This document shows positions 25,681 to 38,249 of a stretch of 64,000 nucleotides of DNA, piece by piece. The position numbers and the translations under genes were made by a program. The stretch's first letter is position 1; the number at the start of each line of letters is the position of its first letter. The stretch is from the NCBI GenBank assembly GCA_030789695.1, contig CM061132.1:159260817-159324816 (forward strand), read 5' to 3'. The notes beneath the pieces were generated by a model. That model had not been told where the DNA came from. It saw only the letters and a program-made list of their open reading frames with translations, and searched no databases. This stretch comes from Scilla litardierei (Eukaryota; Streptophyta; Magnoliopsida; Asparagales; Asparagaceae).

Positions 25681-28375
25681 GGTGTTTTATTTCGAAGCTG
25701 CGTAAGTTTTAAACGATGGCAAACTCGTAAATATTGAGAACTTTCGTATTTTCGTTATTTTAATTAATTAAAAATAGAGTTTAATGGTTTTAAATCTATA
25801 ACTAATTATACAGGGGCCAGAAAAATGTGTGGATAGCTCCAGAAAATCAGAAACGACATTTCGGATCCAATGGAGCTAGTCTCACTACGATCAGACGCCT
25901 ACTTTTTCCGGAATGATTTTTCGAACTTAAAGATTAAATAGGTATAAATCGTTCTAAAAATCGTAACTCGCTGATTTTACGTACACTAATATTTGATAAA
26001 ATTATATGTGATAATAGACTTCGAGACGGTCATTTTGACTATTCACTCAAGTCATTCCGACTTATATTGCTCCCGTAAGAAATTACGGAAGATACGCATA
26101 ACTTAAATAATCTGGGTTTTTAAACTATTTTGAGTTTCTAAAAATTATAAAAATTACTATGGACTTCAGAAAAATATTCCTTCCTGCAATAAAACTATTT
26201 TTGTCCTATATAGCCTATATAAAAATTTAGAACGCTTTTCGATACTGTTTCAACAGTTTTAAAAATCAAAACGACCAAGTTAAATAAATAAGAAATAGTG
26301 TATTCTCTAACCAGTTGTTCTTGTGTTTGCAGGCATCGAATCTCGTGCATCAGCACTAGATCCAGTCTCGGCCCACTACCATCAACTCAAAGATAGTAAG
26401 TCACAGTAAATTCTAACTTTAGAAATCTAGATAGTGTACTTATTGGAAACACCGCATGCTCGAAGCATGGATCGATACCTTAGTTATTGGACTTCAAACA
26501 TTGCTCAGGACTGACATTCTCTCTTGAGGTTTCTGCCTTGACTTTTCAACAAGCAAAGATCTTTAGAGTATCGTTAACGCGTATGAACCTATGACTTAAC
26601 ATCTAGTCTCGGAACAGTTATTGTCCTGAACAGATTGACATGCTTGACAGAAAGATTGTAACTGGATATGTGCGAACAGTAAATGACTCGTAAAACTGCA
26701 AAGAATGGTAACATGTACACACACACTGGGTTTTTGGGGTAACTTATAATTGCGGAAGTGCGGGAGCGACTAGTCCAGACTTTGTTGTCACCGTGCGGGT
26801 TCTAGCAACCCATAACAGTGCCGGTGACAACCATCACAGCACAGATCACAGATCACAGATCACAGATTATTGCACAGTACTCAGAGAATTGGTTCGCCCG
26901 GGTAGCACCCGCGGCAAGAGTTGGCCTCTTGGTTGCTCACTGTACTTCCCGTTATAAGTCACGAACTAGAATAGGCACAAGTACTCTCATTATTGCTATA
27001 ATCATTGCTATCGTCATGGTTATTCTTATACGTCACTAGTCGTACTCGCTCGGTCACCTTTACTTTACTTGTCACCCTTGCATGCTTGACTTGATGTACT
27101 TTACTTATCGCACTTGCATGCTTGTCTGTCCTTACTTTATCCTTACTTTACTTTCAGCACTTGTTTACCATAGCCTACTCCATATTTGTGCACTCCTCTT
27201 TTTCTATTGCTAGAATTGTTGTGACTTACCTTCGGTTCCATTTATGGCACCGGCAGACGAAGATCTGATCGAGGAGATTGCCCCCAGAGTTCGTAGAGCC
27301 TACACTTGACCCTGAAGCTGCAGAGTTTTATTTACTTTACTGTTGGTGTGTGGTACTGTGTATTTACTTTTCCGCACTTCTTTTCAGAAAGCGTGCTGGT
27401 GATTGTTGTACTTTAATTTGGACTGTAATAACGTATGTACGCTGGTTTTGAGTATTGTGATGCATCTCTGAGTTGTGGCTATGCTGAATTCACTGGTAAA
27501 CTGCGGAACCTGCAAATATCAAATAAGTAACGGCCCCCCGAGAGCGGGTCGTTACAATACTTGATTGGGGTGCATTAGTGTATAGATGTACTGTGTTGTG
27601 GCTATATACTATGTGTGATATATGTACATGTAGAGTGTCCAGATGCACGTGTGGATCCTTGAGTTCCACCCTTGTATGTGTGGATAAGTCTTAAGAGTAT
27701 TATTGCTATGTGTTGATATATGTGATGAGTATATGTTATCTGTATGGTTGTAAACTGCTACACTTACACTTGTATATGGATGAATATAGTTTTATATGGT
27801 TATTTATGTGTTTTGATATTGATATGGTAGAACTCGTGTGATGATACATCTGTGAATGTTGGATGGATATTAGGAGACATACATGATTGTATGTCTGAGT
27901 ATAGAGGTGCATGCGTATATATGTTAATATATGGTAACATACAAGGAGTGTGTATCATGGACGTATATAGTTGATTGAGCTCTAGGCGATGTAAAGATAT
28001 GACATAACATCTGTATTTGTAGTATGTGGTGTATATGTACATGCTGATTGTGTAGATCCATGTGCGGATCTTTGTGTCCACCCAAGTATGAGTGGGCATG
28101 CCCCAGGTGTATTAGAGTTGTGTGTTTGATATACATATCTGGAAGATGTATATGGTTGCATGTCTGGTGGTAAGTGGATACGCCTACACCGAGTGTGTGA
28201 ATGGATACACCATTATCTGGATAGATGTATGTGTTTTTGCTGAGGTATAAGACTTTTGTGATGACATGAATGTGTGTGCTTGGATATATACTAGGAGACA
28301 TACATGGTCGTATGTCTATATCTATATATGTTTATGTATGTATGTATGCATATATGCTTATGTGTTTACCGATAT

Positions 28376-28444
<69 letters not shown>
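28376..28444. repeat. GT microsatellite in B interior
   Basis: More than 30 GT units. The same place in the next interior (about 41998-42017) has only about ten, so the array copies differ in repeat number. Confidence 0.97.
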
Positions 28445-28445
<1 letters not shown>

Positions 28446-29647
28446 TATTTGTGGTCAAGTATATCTCTGTAATATACTCGTGTGTGTGCAGCTGCAGCTA
28501 TAGATATAGCTACTATTTTAGATACTTGTATGAATATGAGTCAGAATGTTGATATTATATGTATATATGATTTGCGGATGGTTGACCTATAAGCTGTATG
28601 TTTAAGAAAGCTATTGTATTGTGCGAGATGTATGTAGTGTGTATATACTAAGCGCGTGTTATAGGTATATTATGTGTGAACCTCTGCGCTCTGTTTAGGT
28701 TTGAGTAGGTATGTTAGAGGAAGCATATGAGCTTATGCTTCCCTATGGTGATCTATGTATATATATGGTAACCTGTGTACTAAATACATATTCATAAATT
28801 AGGTTGCGAACATGTCCGCGCGTACATGTTTGTGGGTACATATGCTGCTGCATGGGTATATATGTGTGTAATGATATGGGTAAATATCTGAAGGTATTGG
28901 TTGTGCGTGTTTTAGTATGTCATGTTATAACATCAGTTATGACATGTGTGCGTTTCATGTTATGTTTCATGTCATAACAGTGGTTATGGTATGTGTATAC
29001 TTCATGTTATGGTACCTATCATAACATTTGCCGTAACATGTGTTTATGTTTCATACATAACATGTGTGTTGACATGAGTTGTATGTGACGTATGGTGTAA
29101 CATGATTGTATATTCGTATGTGTGGGCGTGAGCCCATGCATGAGTAGACTTGTGATTCATTATGTGTCTCTGTTTGCATGGTGTGAGATGGTAAAGATGT
29201 TGTATTGAATAACATATGGTATTCGATATCTGTAAGTAGTGATATATATATGAGTATGTGTGAATCGACTGTACCCCATTGGTCATACAGGTTGCATGCC
29301 CGTGAATTAGTACAGATGTGCATATGCTGTGTTGTATCAGCCCTGTATATGAAGTATAATGTTGTGTATATTTGTGTGTATGGGTAATACATGTGACCAT
29401 GTGATGTATATGTGCAGTAGATGAATGAGGGTGTATGAATATGAGATAATTTATAATAGCATAATTATACGTATGGATATAAGTCAGGATACATGGTTGA
29501 AGTATCTGTATAAGTATTTGTTTATCGGTGTGCTTTGCCTTCGTATATGCTTTGGATAGATTGACCCTACAGTATATATCTGCTCACCCTTAATTATATC
29601 CTTAGTTGGAAAGTCCGATGACGGACTTTATTTTAAGGTGGGTAGGA

Positions 29648-32359
29648 TGTAATACCATGTTTCCATATGTACGGATATTACGTACGTATTTTTCGATCGT
29701 ATTTTTACGTGTATGGCTTATTGTTTTTTGATGATTTTTCCTAATTTTTCTAGAGTTATTTTATTGATGAAACTATTGTTTAATATGTTTAAACATTATT
29801 AGATGTATGATGTATGAAGTATTTGGTTTAATACATAGTATGAAGTATGGCTACTAGTAATAATGAATGTATTTCTTTTTATTACAAATTAGATATCTTG
29901 ATTTTTGTTAACATGCCACCTTAGCCCTTAGGTGTCATATGGCTAAGCATCCTTTAATCTCCTCATGACACATCACTCATTAGGTGTCACTCTCTAAGCC
30001 CTTTTGCATTTCAACATGACACCTAGCATACACATGTCCCCTTCCTAATTATGCATGGGAATTTCGATGAGGAGAAAAAGGAAATGAAAAAGAAAAGGAA
30101 AGGAAGAGAGAAAAGAGAAAGGGAAGGAAGGAGGAGGATCCATGGAAGGGAAAGCTAGGCCAAGGAGAAGGACTTGAAGAAGGAGGAGCCATAGGGGTTA
30201 GGGCTAAACCCTTTTCCCTCATCATCCAAGTGGTAGGAATCCAAACTCATCTTGCATGTTATTTTCATGCTAGTTGTAGGAGTAAATTTCCTTGTTATAT
30301 GTTCCTAGAAATTCATGCAGTTTGATAGCAACATAAATCTTTCATAACTGTTTCCTTATGCTGAATTGAATTCTAAAACAATTATATTCGTGTATCTCTT
30401 TAAATTCTACCCCATGTTCATATATAACATGCCTATGTTCAGTTCAATATTTAGGAATAAAAATTACATCTTCACAACATGTCTGTATTCCATCCAATCT
30501 GGATACACTTAAGTAAAATTGTGCTCAGTTACTGTACACACCATAAAATTTTGTATTCTTGGTCTCGTTGTAAAGTTAACAACTTTTTCTACAACTTCAT
30601 CTCAATTCAATTTTTTCGAATTCTGACTGCAACATGCCCTAAATTAGTAATCTGTATAGCCTTCAGAATCTGTCTGAAAAACAGATTTGACAGGTCTCAC
30701 CAAACAATTCACTATAAATCACCTAGATTATATTTCAGCATGAAATTTTATAGGTGAATCCATCACAACCATATCTGTAACTTTCATTTATATTGTATAG
30801 GCATGGTTAATACAAAATTATGGAGAAATGTGCTCCTCGATCTGACTGTTCTGCTTTTTCCAGCAAGCTGAATGATTTGAATGTTGTTTTAAGTTCTTTT
30901 GGGGTTAATCTTGCCATTAGTGCTCTTAATTGTTGCTGTTATATGGTGAGATGTGGTCTATGTTCTTGACACATGCAAATGATGATGTGAATATGGTTAT
31001 ATGTTTCAAGTATATTATGTGAAATGAGAAAGGGAATGCACAATGGATGCATGTCCCTAATGTGTAATGAACCGTGGAAAGAAAAGTAAATGAAAAATGT
31101 TATGTTTCATTAAAATGACTAAGTCCTCTTAAAGGAGTGTGACATAGGGTTTGGGTGAAACACGGGTAAATTATAGGAGTTAAGGAACGGACATCGGTTA
31201 TATTTCTCACCGGATGTGTCACTCCCGGAAGGGGGAGTTTGAGAGGTTTGGAGAGGCCGGTGGTGTGCTTGTGTTGCACCATGACTGGTAAATGGTGGTT
31301 TTCTCTGTTTTTCACAGAAAAACCGAGATGTTCGGGTAGGGAGTTACGAGAGACCCCTCTAGTGCCCGTGTTGCTGGTTGAGATACCATTTTTCACCCAT
31401 CTTGGGTGAAGTCTGCCTCCTTAGCGCCCTACGATTTACCCGGGTTCCAAAATGCTAACCAATGAATTAATTGTTAACTCTCATTATTCTCGTAGCAATG
31501 GTAAATGTATTTTTTGTTTACTTGTGTTTATTTACTATGGTTCTTTTATGTCGTATACCATTGTTATGCACCTTGCCTGTTGCATGTGCACCTTTTCCAC
31601 GCTTGTGTTGCAGTAGTGGCCATATTGGATGTCATGTTATATCTTATCCATGCTAATATGCAACTAATGTCTCCTTTGTTTGCCATGTTTCATTTAGGAT
31701 GTTAGAATGCACATGTGTAATGTTAACAAGTTAGCTTCATCATGTTTAACTTGTTGTTATTTTACTTATGTTGTGTCACTGTCTTATTGTTTGTACATTC
31801 GTTCATGATATGCATACAATGCGTTATGTCACACCCATGTTCCTGTTAGTTCATTCCATGTTTCATTTGCACTTTGCGATGGATGCATGTAAAGTAGTTG
31901 CAATTTCATAATAGCATACTAGTGGGAGTTGGCATTCCTACTGGGTCACGCTGTGACGTGTCCCGTTGACTTTTCAGGTTAGTTCTTGGAGTTGGAGGCC
32001 TCTTTGGCTCAGTTTGTTGGAGTTGCGAGTTTGTGAGAGTGTGTGAGTGACTTGGGAGTGTTGTTGCAACTTGGGTGAGATGTGAGTTCTTGTACATTAG
32101 TGAGATGTGGGTAATGTTGTATATGAGATTTGTATAAGGAAGTTGTATATGAACAGTTTGTATTTATATACATCAGTGATTGAGTTGTTGGTTCTCTTTG
32201 TGTTTTTGGTTTGTCTGAAATGCTACATGTACTATCTCAGCAGTGCGCAGTGGAACTGCTTGTGTTGAAATTTTGTATTTCCTTCGTAGCACCTACCTCT
32301 TCGAAAATACCTAATACGGATTCTTACTTATCGAGTATCCTGGGAAGCGGAGCGTTACA
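29648..32359 (+). repeat. Element B LTR3
   Basis: This 2,712-bp copy has the same length as LTR2 and is nearly identical to it, at an offset of 8,516 bp. Its ends are TGTAATACC and GCGTTACA. Confidence 0.93.
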
Positions 32360-32758
32360 ATTTGGTGGCCCATGCAGGTCACTGCACTGCGGCTGTGTAA
32401 GGATAGTGTATGTAGTGTTTCGAGGGTAGTTTAGTTTTAAGGTGGGCAAGAGTTCAGCCTTAAGATAGAACCCTGATATCAGAAGTTGAGGTATATAGCC
32501 ATGAGGGTAGACACTAGAGTGTTGATTGTGTAAGAATGTGTGTATATATTTATGTGTGTATGTAAGTGTACATATACATTTATAGCTCTATAAGTGTTGA
32601 ATATGGCTTGTCGAGCATATTGAGATGATATACTCATGTGCATATGACTATGGGATATGTACTAATGATTATATGGCTATGTGATTGTATTTGAAGTATA
32701 TGTGTTAATACATGGTTAACTTATGAGTAGTGTGTATAAAAAAATTGAGTTATATACT

Positions 32759-35700
32759 TGTAACGGTCTATTTTCATCAAGACAAACTATTTACGGATTT
32801 GACCAATTTTTCAATTTTTAAACTATTTTATAATGGTTTGTCAGGAGTTTTACTGATTTCAAAAATTTCTTATAAAAATATTTTGAAGTACTAGACTAGT
32901 TACGGAGTATTTTAGTAAGATCGAATTTCATCAAATACTCAAAACATTTCTGATAAAATTTATTTTCAGTTTTTACCGTTTTGACTTAATGAATTTATTT
33001 TCTATACAAACATCATCAAAACGTTTTCAAACTTTTACAGTAACATTCAATGATCATTTAGGGCCTCCCACATTAATTTCATAATTTTCGGATATCATTT
33101 CAGTAGAGAACCCGCAAACCCGCTTTCCAAACGTTTTGGCCAAAAACTAGTATTCCCGTAGCCCAAATCCTGAAACGGACTTCGTATTCGCCATCCTCAC
33201 GTCAATACGATCCCGTGGGTATGTTTTCGTAATTTTTCGGACACGTTTACTAGTAGGGGCAAAATCGTAATTTTGTATTTATCTACTAAATACGTTTAAT
33301 CTTTTTACTTAATTACTAATTACCCTATTAACTATTAAATTACCCTAATCACTTACCTAAGCCCTCACGTCAGCACCCACGAGGAAAACACCAGTTTCTC
33401 TTTTCTAAACTTAGTCAAAATTCTAACCTAATCTATTTAATTTTATTTGACTAAGCTATGGTATTTTAATACTCTAGTAACCTATTTAAATAACCCCCTA
33501 ACCCACTCTCTCTCTCTAACACTCACAGCCCGCTCTCTCTCTCTCTCCACGTCTCTCCCTCACTCTCCCGCCTCGTCTCTCTCTTCCCGCTCTCGCCGTC
33601 GCCGGAGGAAGTATCGCCGCCACGGCGACCTCGCAGCCCCGAGCAGCTCCCGCCCTCCGCGCTACCCCCCCGCCGTCATCAACCGCCGTCGTCCCCCGCC
33701 GGAGCCCGCCGTCACCCCCCTCCGCCTTCTCCGCCTCCATCGCCGCCGGACCATGTCTCGCCGTCGCCAGCACCCCTCCGCCGGTCCGCCCGCCGCTCTC
33801 CATCGCCGCAGAACGCCGTCGACCGCAGCCACCGAACGCCCGGCGAGCACCCCGCAGCACCACCACCCAGCTCCGCCCCCCAAGGCCGCCTCGTCGCTAG
33901 GCGCTGCCCCCCCGTCGCCAGGGCCGCCCCCCACCGCTCCGATCAGCCCCAGCTGCGCCGGCCTCCTCCTCCGCCGTCCTCCATTCGACATCACCGTCGA
34001 GCACATCACCCCACAGCGCCTCCCGCGCTCCAACCGCCGTCCCGAGGCCTCCCCCCGCCTGCACGCCATCGCCCGACGTCTCCTCCGCCCGCGTCCGCCC
34101 CCCCGCCGACGAGACCCCGCGCGCCGCCGATGCCCGCATCCGACGCCGCCTCGCACCCCCCGGTCGCCGCATCCGCCTCCGCCGGACAACGTACAAACCC
34201 CCCCCCCCCTCGGTGTTTTATTTCGAAGCTGCGTAAGTTTTAAACGATGGCAAACTCGTAAATATTGAGAACTTTCGTATTTTCGTTATTTTAATTAATT
34301 AAAAATAGAGTTTAATGGTTTTAAATCTATAACTAATTATACAGGGGCCAGAAAAATGTGTGGATAGCTCCAGAAAATCAGAAACGACATTTCGGATCCA
34401 ATGGAGCTAGTCTCACTAGACGATCAGTACCGCCTACTTTTCCGGAATGATTTTTTCGAACTTAAAGATTAAATAGGTATAAAATCGTTCTAAAAATCGT
34501 AACTCGCTGATTTTACGTACACTAATATTTGATAAAATTATATGTGATAATAGACTTCGAGACGGTCATTTTGACTATTCACTCAAGTCATTCCGACTTA
34601 TATTGCTCCCGTAAGAAATTACGGAAGATACGCATAACTTAAATAATCTGGGTTTTTAAACTATTTGAGTTTCTAAAATTTATAAAAATTACTATGGACT
34701 TCAGAAAAATATTCCTTCCTGCAATAAAACTATTTTTGTCCTATATAGCCTATATAAAAAATTTAGAACGCTTTTCGATATTGTTTCAACAGTTTTAAAA
34801 ATCAAAACGACCAAGTTAAATAAATAAGAAATAGTGTATTCTCTAACCAGTTGTTCTTGTGTTTGCAGGCATCGAATCTCGTGCATCAGCACTAGATCCA
34901 GTCTCGGCCCCACTACCATCAACTCAAAGATAGTAAGTCACAGTAAATTCTAACTTTAGAAATCTAGATAGTGTACTTATTGGAAACACCGCATGCTCGA
35001 AGCATGGATCGATACCTTAGTTATTGGACTTCAAACATTGCTCAGGACTGACATTCTCTCTTGAGGTTTCTGCCTTGACTTTTCAACAAGCAAAGATCTT
35101 TAGAGTATCGTTAACGCGTATGAACCTATGACTTAACATCTAGTCTCGGAACAGTTATTGTCCTGAACAGATTGACATGCTTGACAGAAAGATTGTAACT
35201 GGATATGTGCGAACAGTAAATGACTCGTAAAACTGCATAGAATGGTAACCTGTACACACACACTGGGTTTTTGGGGTAACTTATAATTGCGGAAGTGCGG
35301 GGAGCGACTAGTCCAGACTTTGTTGTCACCGTGCGGGTTCTAGCAACCCATAACAGTGCCGGTGACAACCATCACAGCACAGATCACAGATCACAGATCA
35401 CAGATTATTGCACAGTACTCAGAGAATTGGTTCGCCCGGGTAGCACCCGCGACAAGAGTTGGCCTCTTGGTTGCTCACTGTACTTCCCGTTATAAGTCAC
35501 GAACTAGAATAGGCACAAGTACTCTCATTATTGCTATAATCATTGCTATCGTCATGGTTATTCTTATACGTCACTAGTCGTACTCGCTCGGTCACCTTTA
35601 CTTTACTTGTCACCCCTTGCATGCTTGACTTGATGTACTTTACTTATCACACTTGCATGCTTGTCTGTCCTTACTTTATCCTTACTTTACTTTCAGCACT

Positions 35701-36110
35701 TGTTTACCATAGCCTACTCCATATTTGTGCACTTCTCTTTTTCTATTGCTAGAATTGTTGTGACTTACCTTCGGTTCCATTTATGGCACCGGCAGACGAA
35801 GATGCAGACGAAGATCTGATCGAGGAGATTGCCCCCAGAGTTCGTAGAGCCTACAACTTGACCCTGAAGCTGCAGAGTTTTATTTACTTTACTGTTGGTG
35901 TGTGGTACTGTGTATTTACTTTTCCGCACTTCTTTTCAGAAAGCGTGCTGGTGATTGTTGTACTTTAATTTGGACTGTAATAACGTATGTACGCTGGTTT
36001 TGAGTATTGTGATGCATCTCTGAGTTGTGGCTATGCTGAATTCACTGGTAAACTGCGGAAACCTGCAAATATCAAATAAGTAATGGCCCCCCCGAGAGCG
36101 GGTCGTTACA
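32759..36110 (+). repeat. Element C 5' LTR
   Basis: This LTR is 3,352 bp, 38 bp longer than the solo copy. Part of the excess is extra C or G bases at homopolymer runs in the GC-rich block (about 33640-34205). Another 12 bp is a tandem duplication of a GCAGACGAAGAT unit near 35803. Confidence 0.92.
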
Positions 36111-38249
36111 AGTTTGGTGGCCCATGCAGGTCCGTGCAAAATGCCTCGTGAACAGTGTAGCAAAACCAGGGTGTATCGTATACAATACTCGACTAAGCTG
36201 ACATCATTTCTATGGATGCAGGTTTGACTTTCGAAAGACGGACGGGAACATCTTGGAGAGCCCCAATGGAGTTGACCTACCTGGTCATAATAAAAACCAT
36301 TATCAAAATCTAAATAGGGTAAATTAGTTGTATTTTTTTTTATAAAAAAAAAATCCTTCTGTGTCGGTGGCACCCATATGAATGATGATCTTCCTTCAAT
36401 GGACCATGATACCGGTCAATGTGCTTGGCTAAAGTCTGTTGGATCGACCTAGCTAGACTGGGCATAAGTGATCCTGGCTTAGTCACTTCCCTGGCCGTGT
36501 CCGCTGGACCACAAGGACGTGAATCATGATTATGTGACGTCATCGATCTTATTCACTACCAACCTCCCTTTAAGCCTGATGACCATTCATTTGACATTCT
36601 TAGAATCTTTCTATTTCTAGTTTGCTTGAACCCTAGCCACGTTTATTCTAAGGAGGGTAGCATTCGAATTTTTCGATCAGCAGAAGTTCGAGCTCCTCAG
36701 CAGAAGCAGATCGAAGGACGTTCAGAAGTACTCGAGGATGATGCTGGAGATTTTGAGACGAGCCAAACGTAGCGTGCACGTATAGGCTGTTATGTTTTTG
36801 AAACTCGTAATTCTTTTCTAACCCTGCTCCCATCTTGTACCCCGAATTTTTCCACGTGTTGGAATTCTTTCCCGCCTACCACCTCCCCTCATTATTGCCT
36901 TTGTCCTCATCCTTGCCTTGAGCCCGTTTCCGCCTACCATACACTATCTACCCATGACTTTCGGCGCCCCCTATTTATTTCCTTTGTCCGCTTCCCCACC
37001 CTCGATCCCCGTTCCCGCGCCTAACACCGACGACTTTCGGTGCCCCCCCTTCTCTTTTTAACCCCTCTTCTCCTTCCTTCCCAAGCCACCCCGTGGTTCC
37101 CTTTTCGCTCAGATATCAACCCCCACTCCTCCCGGCCTCTTCCCCAAGCAAGCTCGCCATCTCACCCGAAGCCCCGCCAGCTTCTGCTCCACTCCATCGG
37201 AAGTCCCTGCCATGGATCGTCAACCATCCGCAGCCCTTGCCGCTGTGGACCCGCAACCACCGATGGCCCTCCGACGATATGTTTTGGGATTTTTTGGCCT
37301 TGGCGACAACCCTCGCCGCCACCCTCGCTACCGTCGCATGGCTGAGATCTTGGGAAGCCGTGATCGTTGGACTTCTCTTGAGCTCTCTGCCATGGGGTCT
37401 CACCCAGGTTGAGATCCCGTTTAGGCTTCCTTTTGCGTCTACTGCTTTTGGTGTGCTGGAAAGCGTGTTTTTTGGTTGTTCATTTGTTGGGTGATGTTGG
37501 GAGTTGCGAATATCAAGTATTGGTCTACGGAAGGAATGATGGCGATGCTTATTGGCATGATATTGGCCTTGGGTGTTGAAGTTGGATGTAGGCCTTGTGC
37601 TTGGCTCTGGATGAGAGCTTGGATCCTGCCTTATTGTGGGATAGTATGGAGATTGACGGAAGGAATGATAGCAGTGAATACTGACTTAGAATGTTGGCCT
37701 TGTACTTACATTTGGGCGGTGATTTGGACGATAGCATGTGGTTGGGCCTTATGGAAATTGATGTCGTTGGTGGATTAGTCGATACATGCTATATTATGAA
37801 CGACATCTGTGGCTAGACCCAGTTAGTTACCAGTAGCACGAATAAACTTTATGGTCTTCCCGTTTTTTATAGCTTGCTACTGGCTTATCACCTCAGGTTC
37901 CAAGTTCGAACAGATGTTGTCATCATAATAGCCCTCATTTTCATGTGATATTATTATCTCATGTTAATCTTGGTCTACTTGAGAAGTCAGAGTAACTATT
38001 GTAATGATACTGGTCTCAGGAATAGTTACGGAAGCTATGGTGATGTCGATAGTATTTATTCATATATAACATCTCTTGTTTTCTTGATGCTATGATATCA
38101 CATTATATTTCATGTTATTTACAACCTGATTTACTAGATTACTATCTTTTCTATAATTTATTTGCTTGAGCTTCTTCATAACATCAATTATTTATTTCAA
38201 AAAGATTTTTTTTAATTCCGAGGACGGAATTATTTTAAGGAGGGTAGGA
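36111..38249 (+). mobile_element. Element C internal region
   Basis: No retroviral domain is visible. A pyrimidine-rich, GC-rich section (about 36840-37500) looks like a plant gene leader. It contains an ATG frame at 37212-37412 (MDRQPSAALAAVDPQ..., 66 codons) that I do not recognise and that overlaps longer frames in other registers. It could be a captured gene fragment. The remainder is AT-rich and ends in the polyprotein-tail relic and polypurine tract. Confidence 0.6.

Larger units (their letters stand above)
24243..27556 (+). mobile_element. Solo LTR of element C
   Basis: A single 3,314-bp LTR starts TGTAACGG and ends CGGGTCGTTACA. It has a perfect 5-bp target duplication ATACT (24238-24242 and 27557-27561). 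No internal sequence or second LTR is present, so it is a solo LTR, normally produced by recombination between the two LTRs of a full element. Related LTRs lie at 32759-36110 and 38250-41177. Confidence 0.95.
20531..29046 (+). repeat. 8,516-bp tandem unit, first copy
   Basis: From 20531 rightwards the sequence matches 29047 rightwards at a constant offset of 8,516 bp. The match covers the end of the B interior, LTR2/LTR3, the next interior and the start of element C. I see only about one substitution between the two LTRs (position 23281 C, 31797 A). Left of 20531 the match falls to that of ordinary diverged copies. The second copy starts at 29047 and loses its match at the inner end of the C LTR (36110). 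Confidence 0.88.
23844..29647 (+). mobile_element. Element B internal region 2, interrupted by a solo LTR of element C
   Basis: Same non-coding interior as region 1, split at 24242 by the solo C LTR and resuming at 27557. It holds a long GT microsatellite where region 1 carries Helitron H2. It ends in the same polypurine tract before LTR3. Confidence 0.88.

Noticed and set aside
33447..34268. Long 273-codon plus-strand frame, with long minus-strand frames over it, in the GC-rich LTR block
   Set aside because: The frame is Pro/Arg/Ser-rich, overlaps equally open frames on the other strand, differs in register between the three LTR copies, and depends on suspect homopolymer lengths. It reflects base composition, not a gene.
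37212..37412. 66-codon ATG frame in the C interior as a real gene
   Set aside because: It has plausible composition but overlaps longer frames in other registers, has no known domain and occurs once. It is kept only as a possible captured fragment within the C internal region entry.
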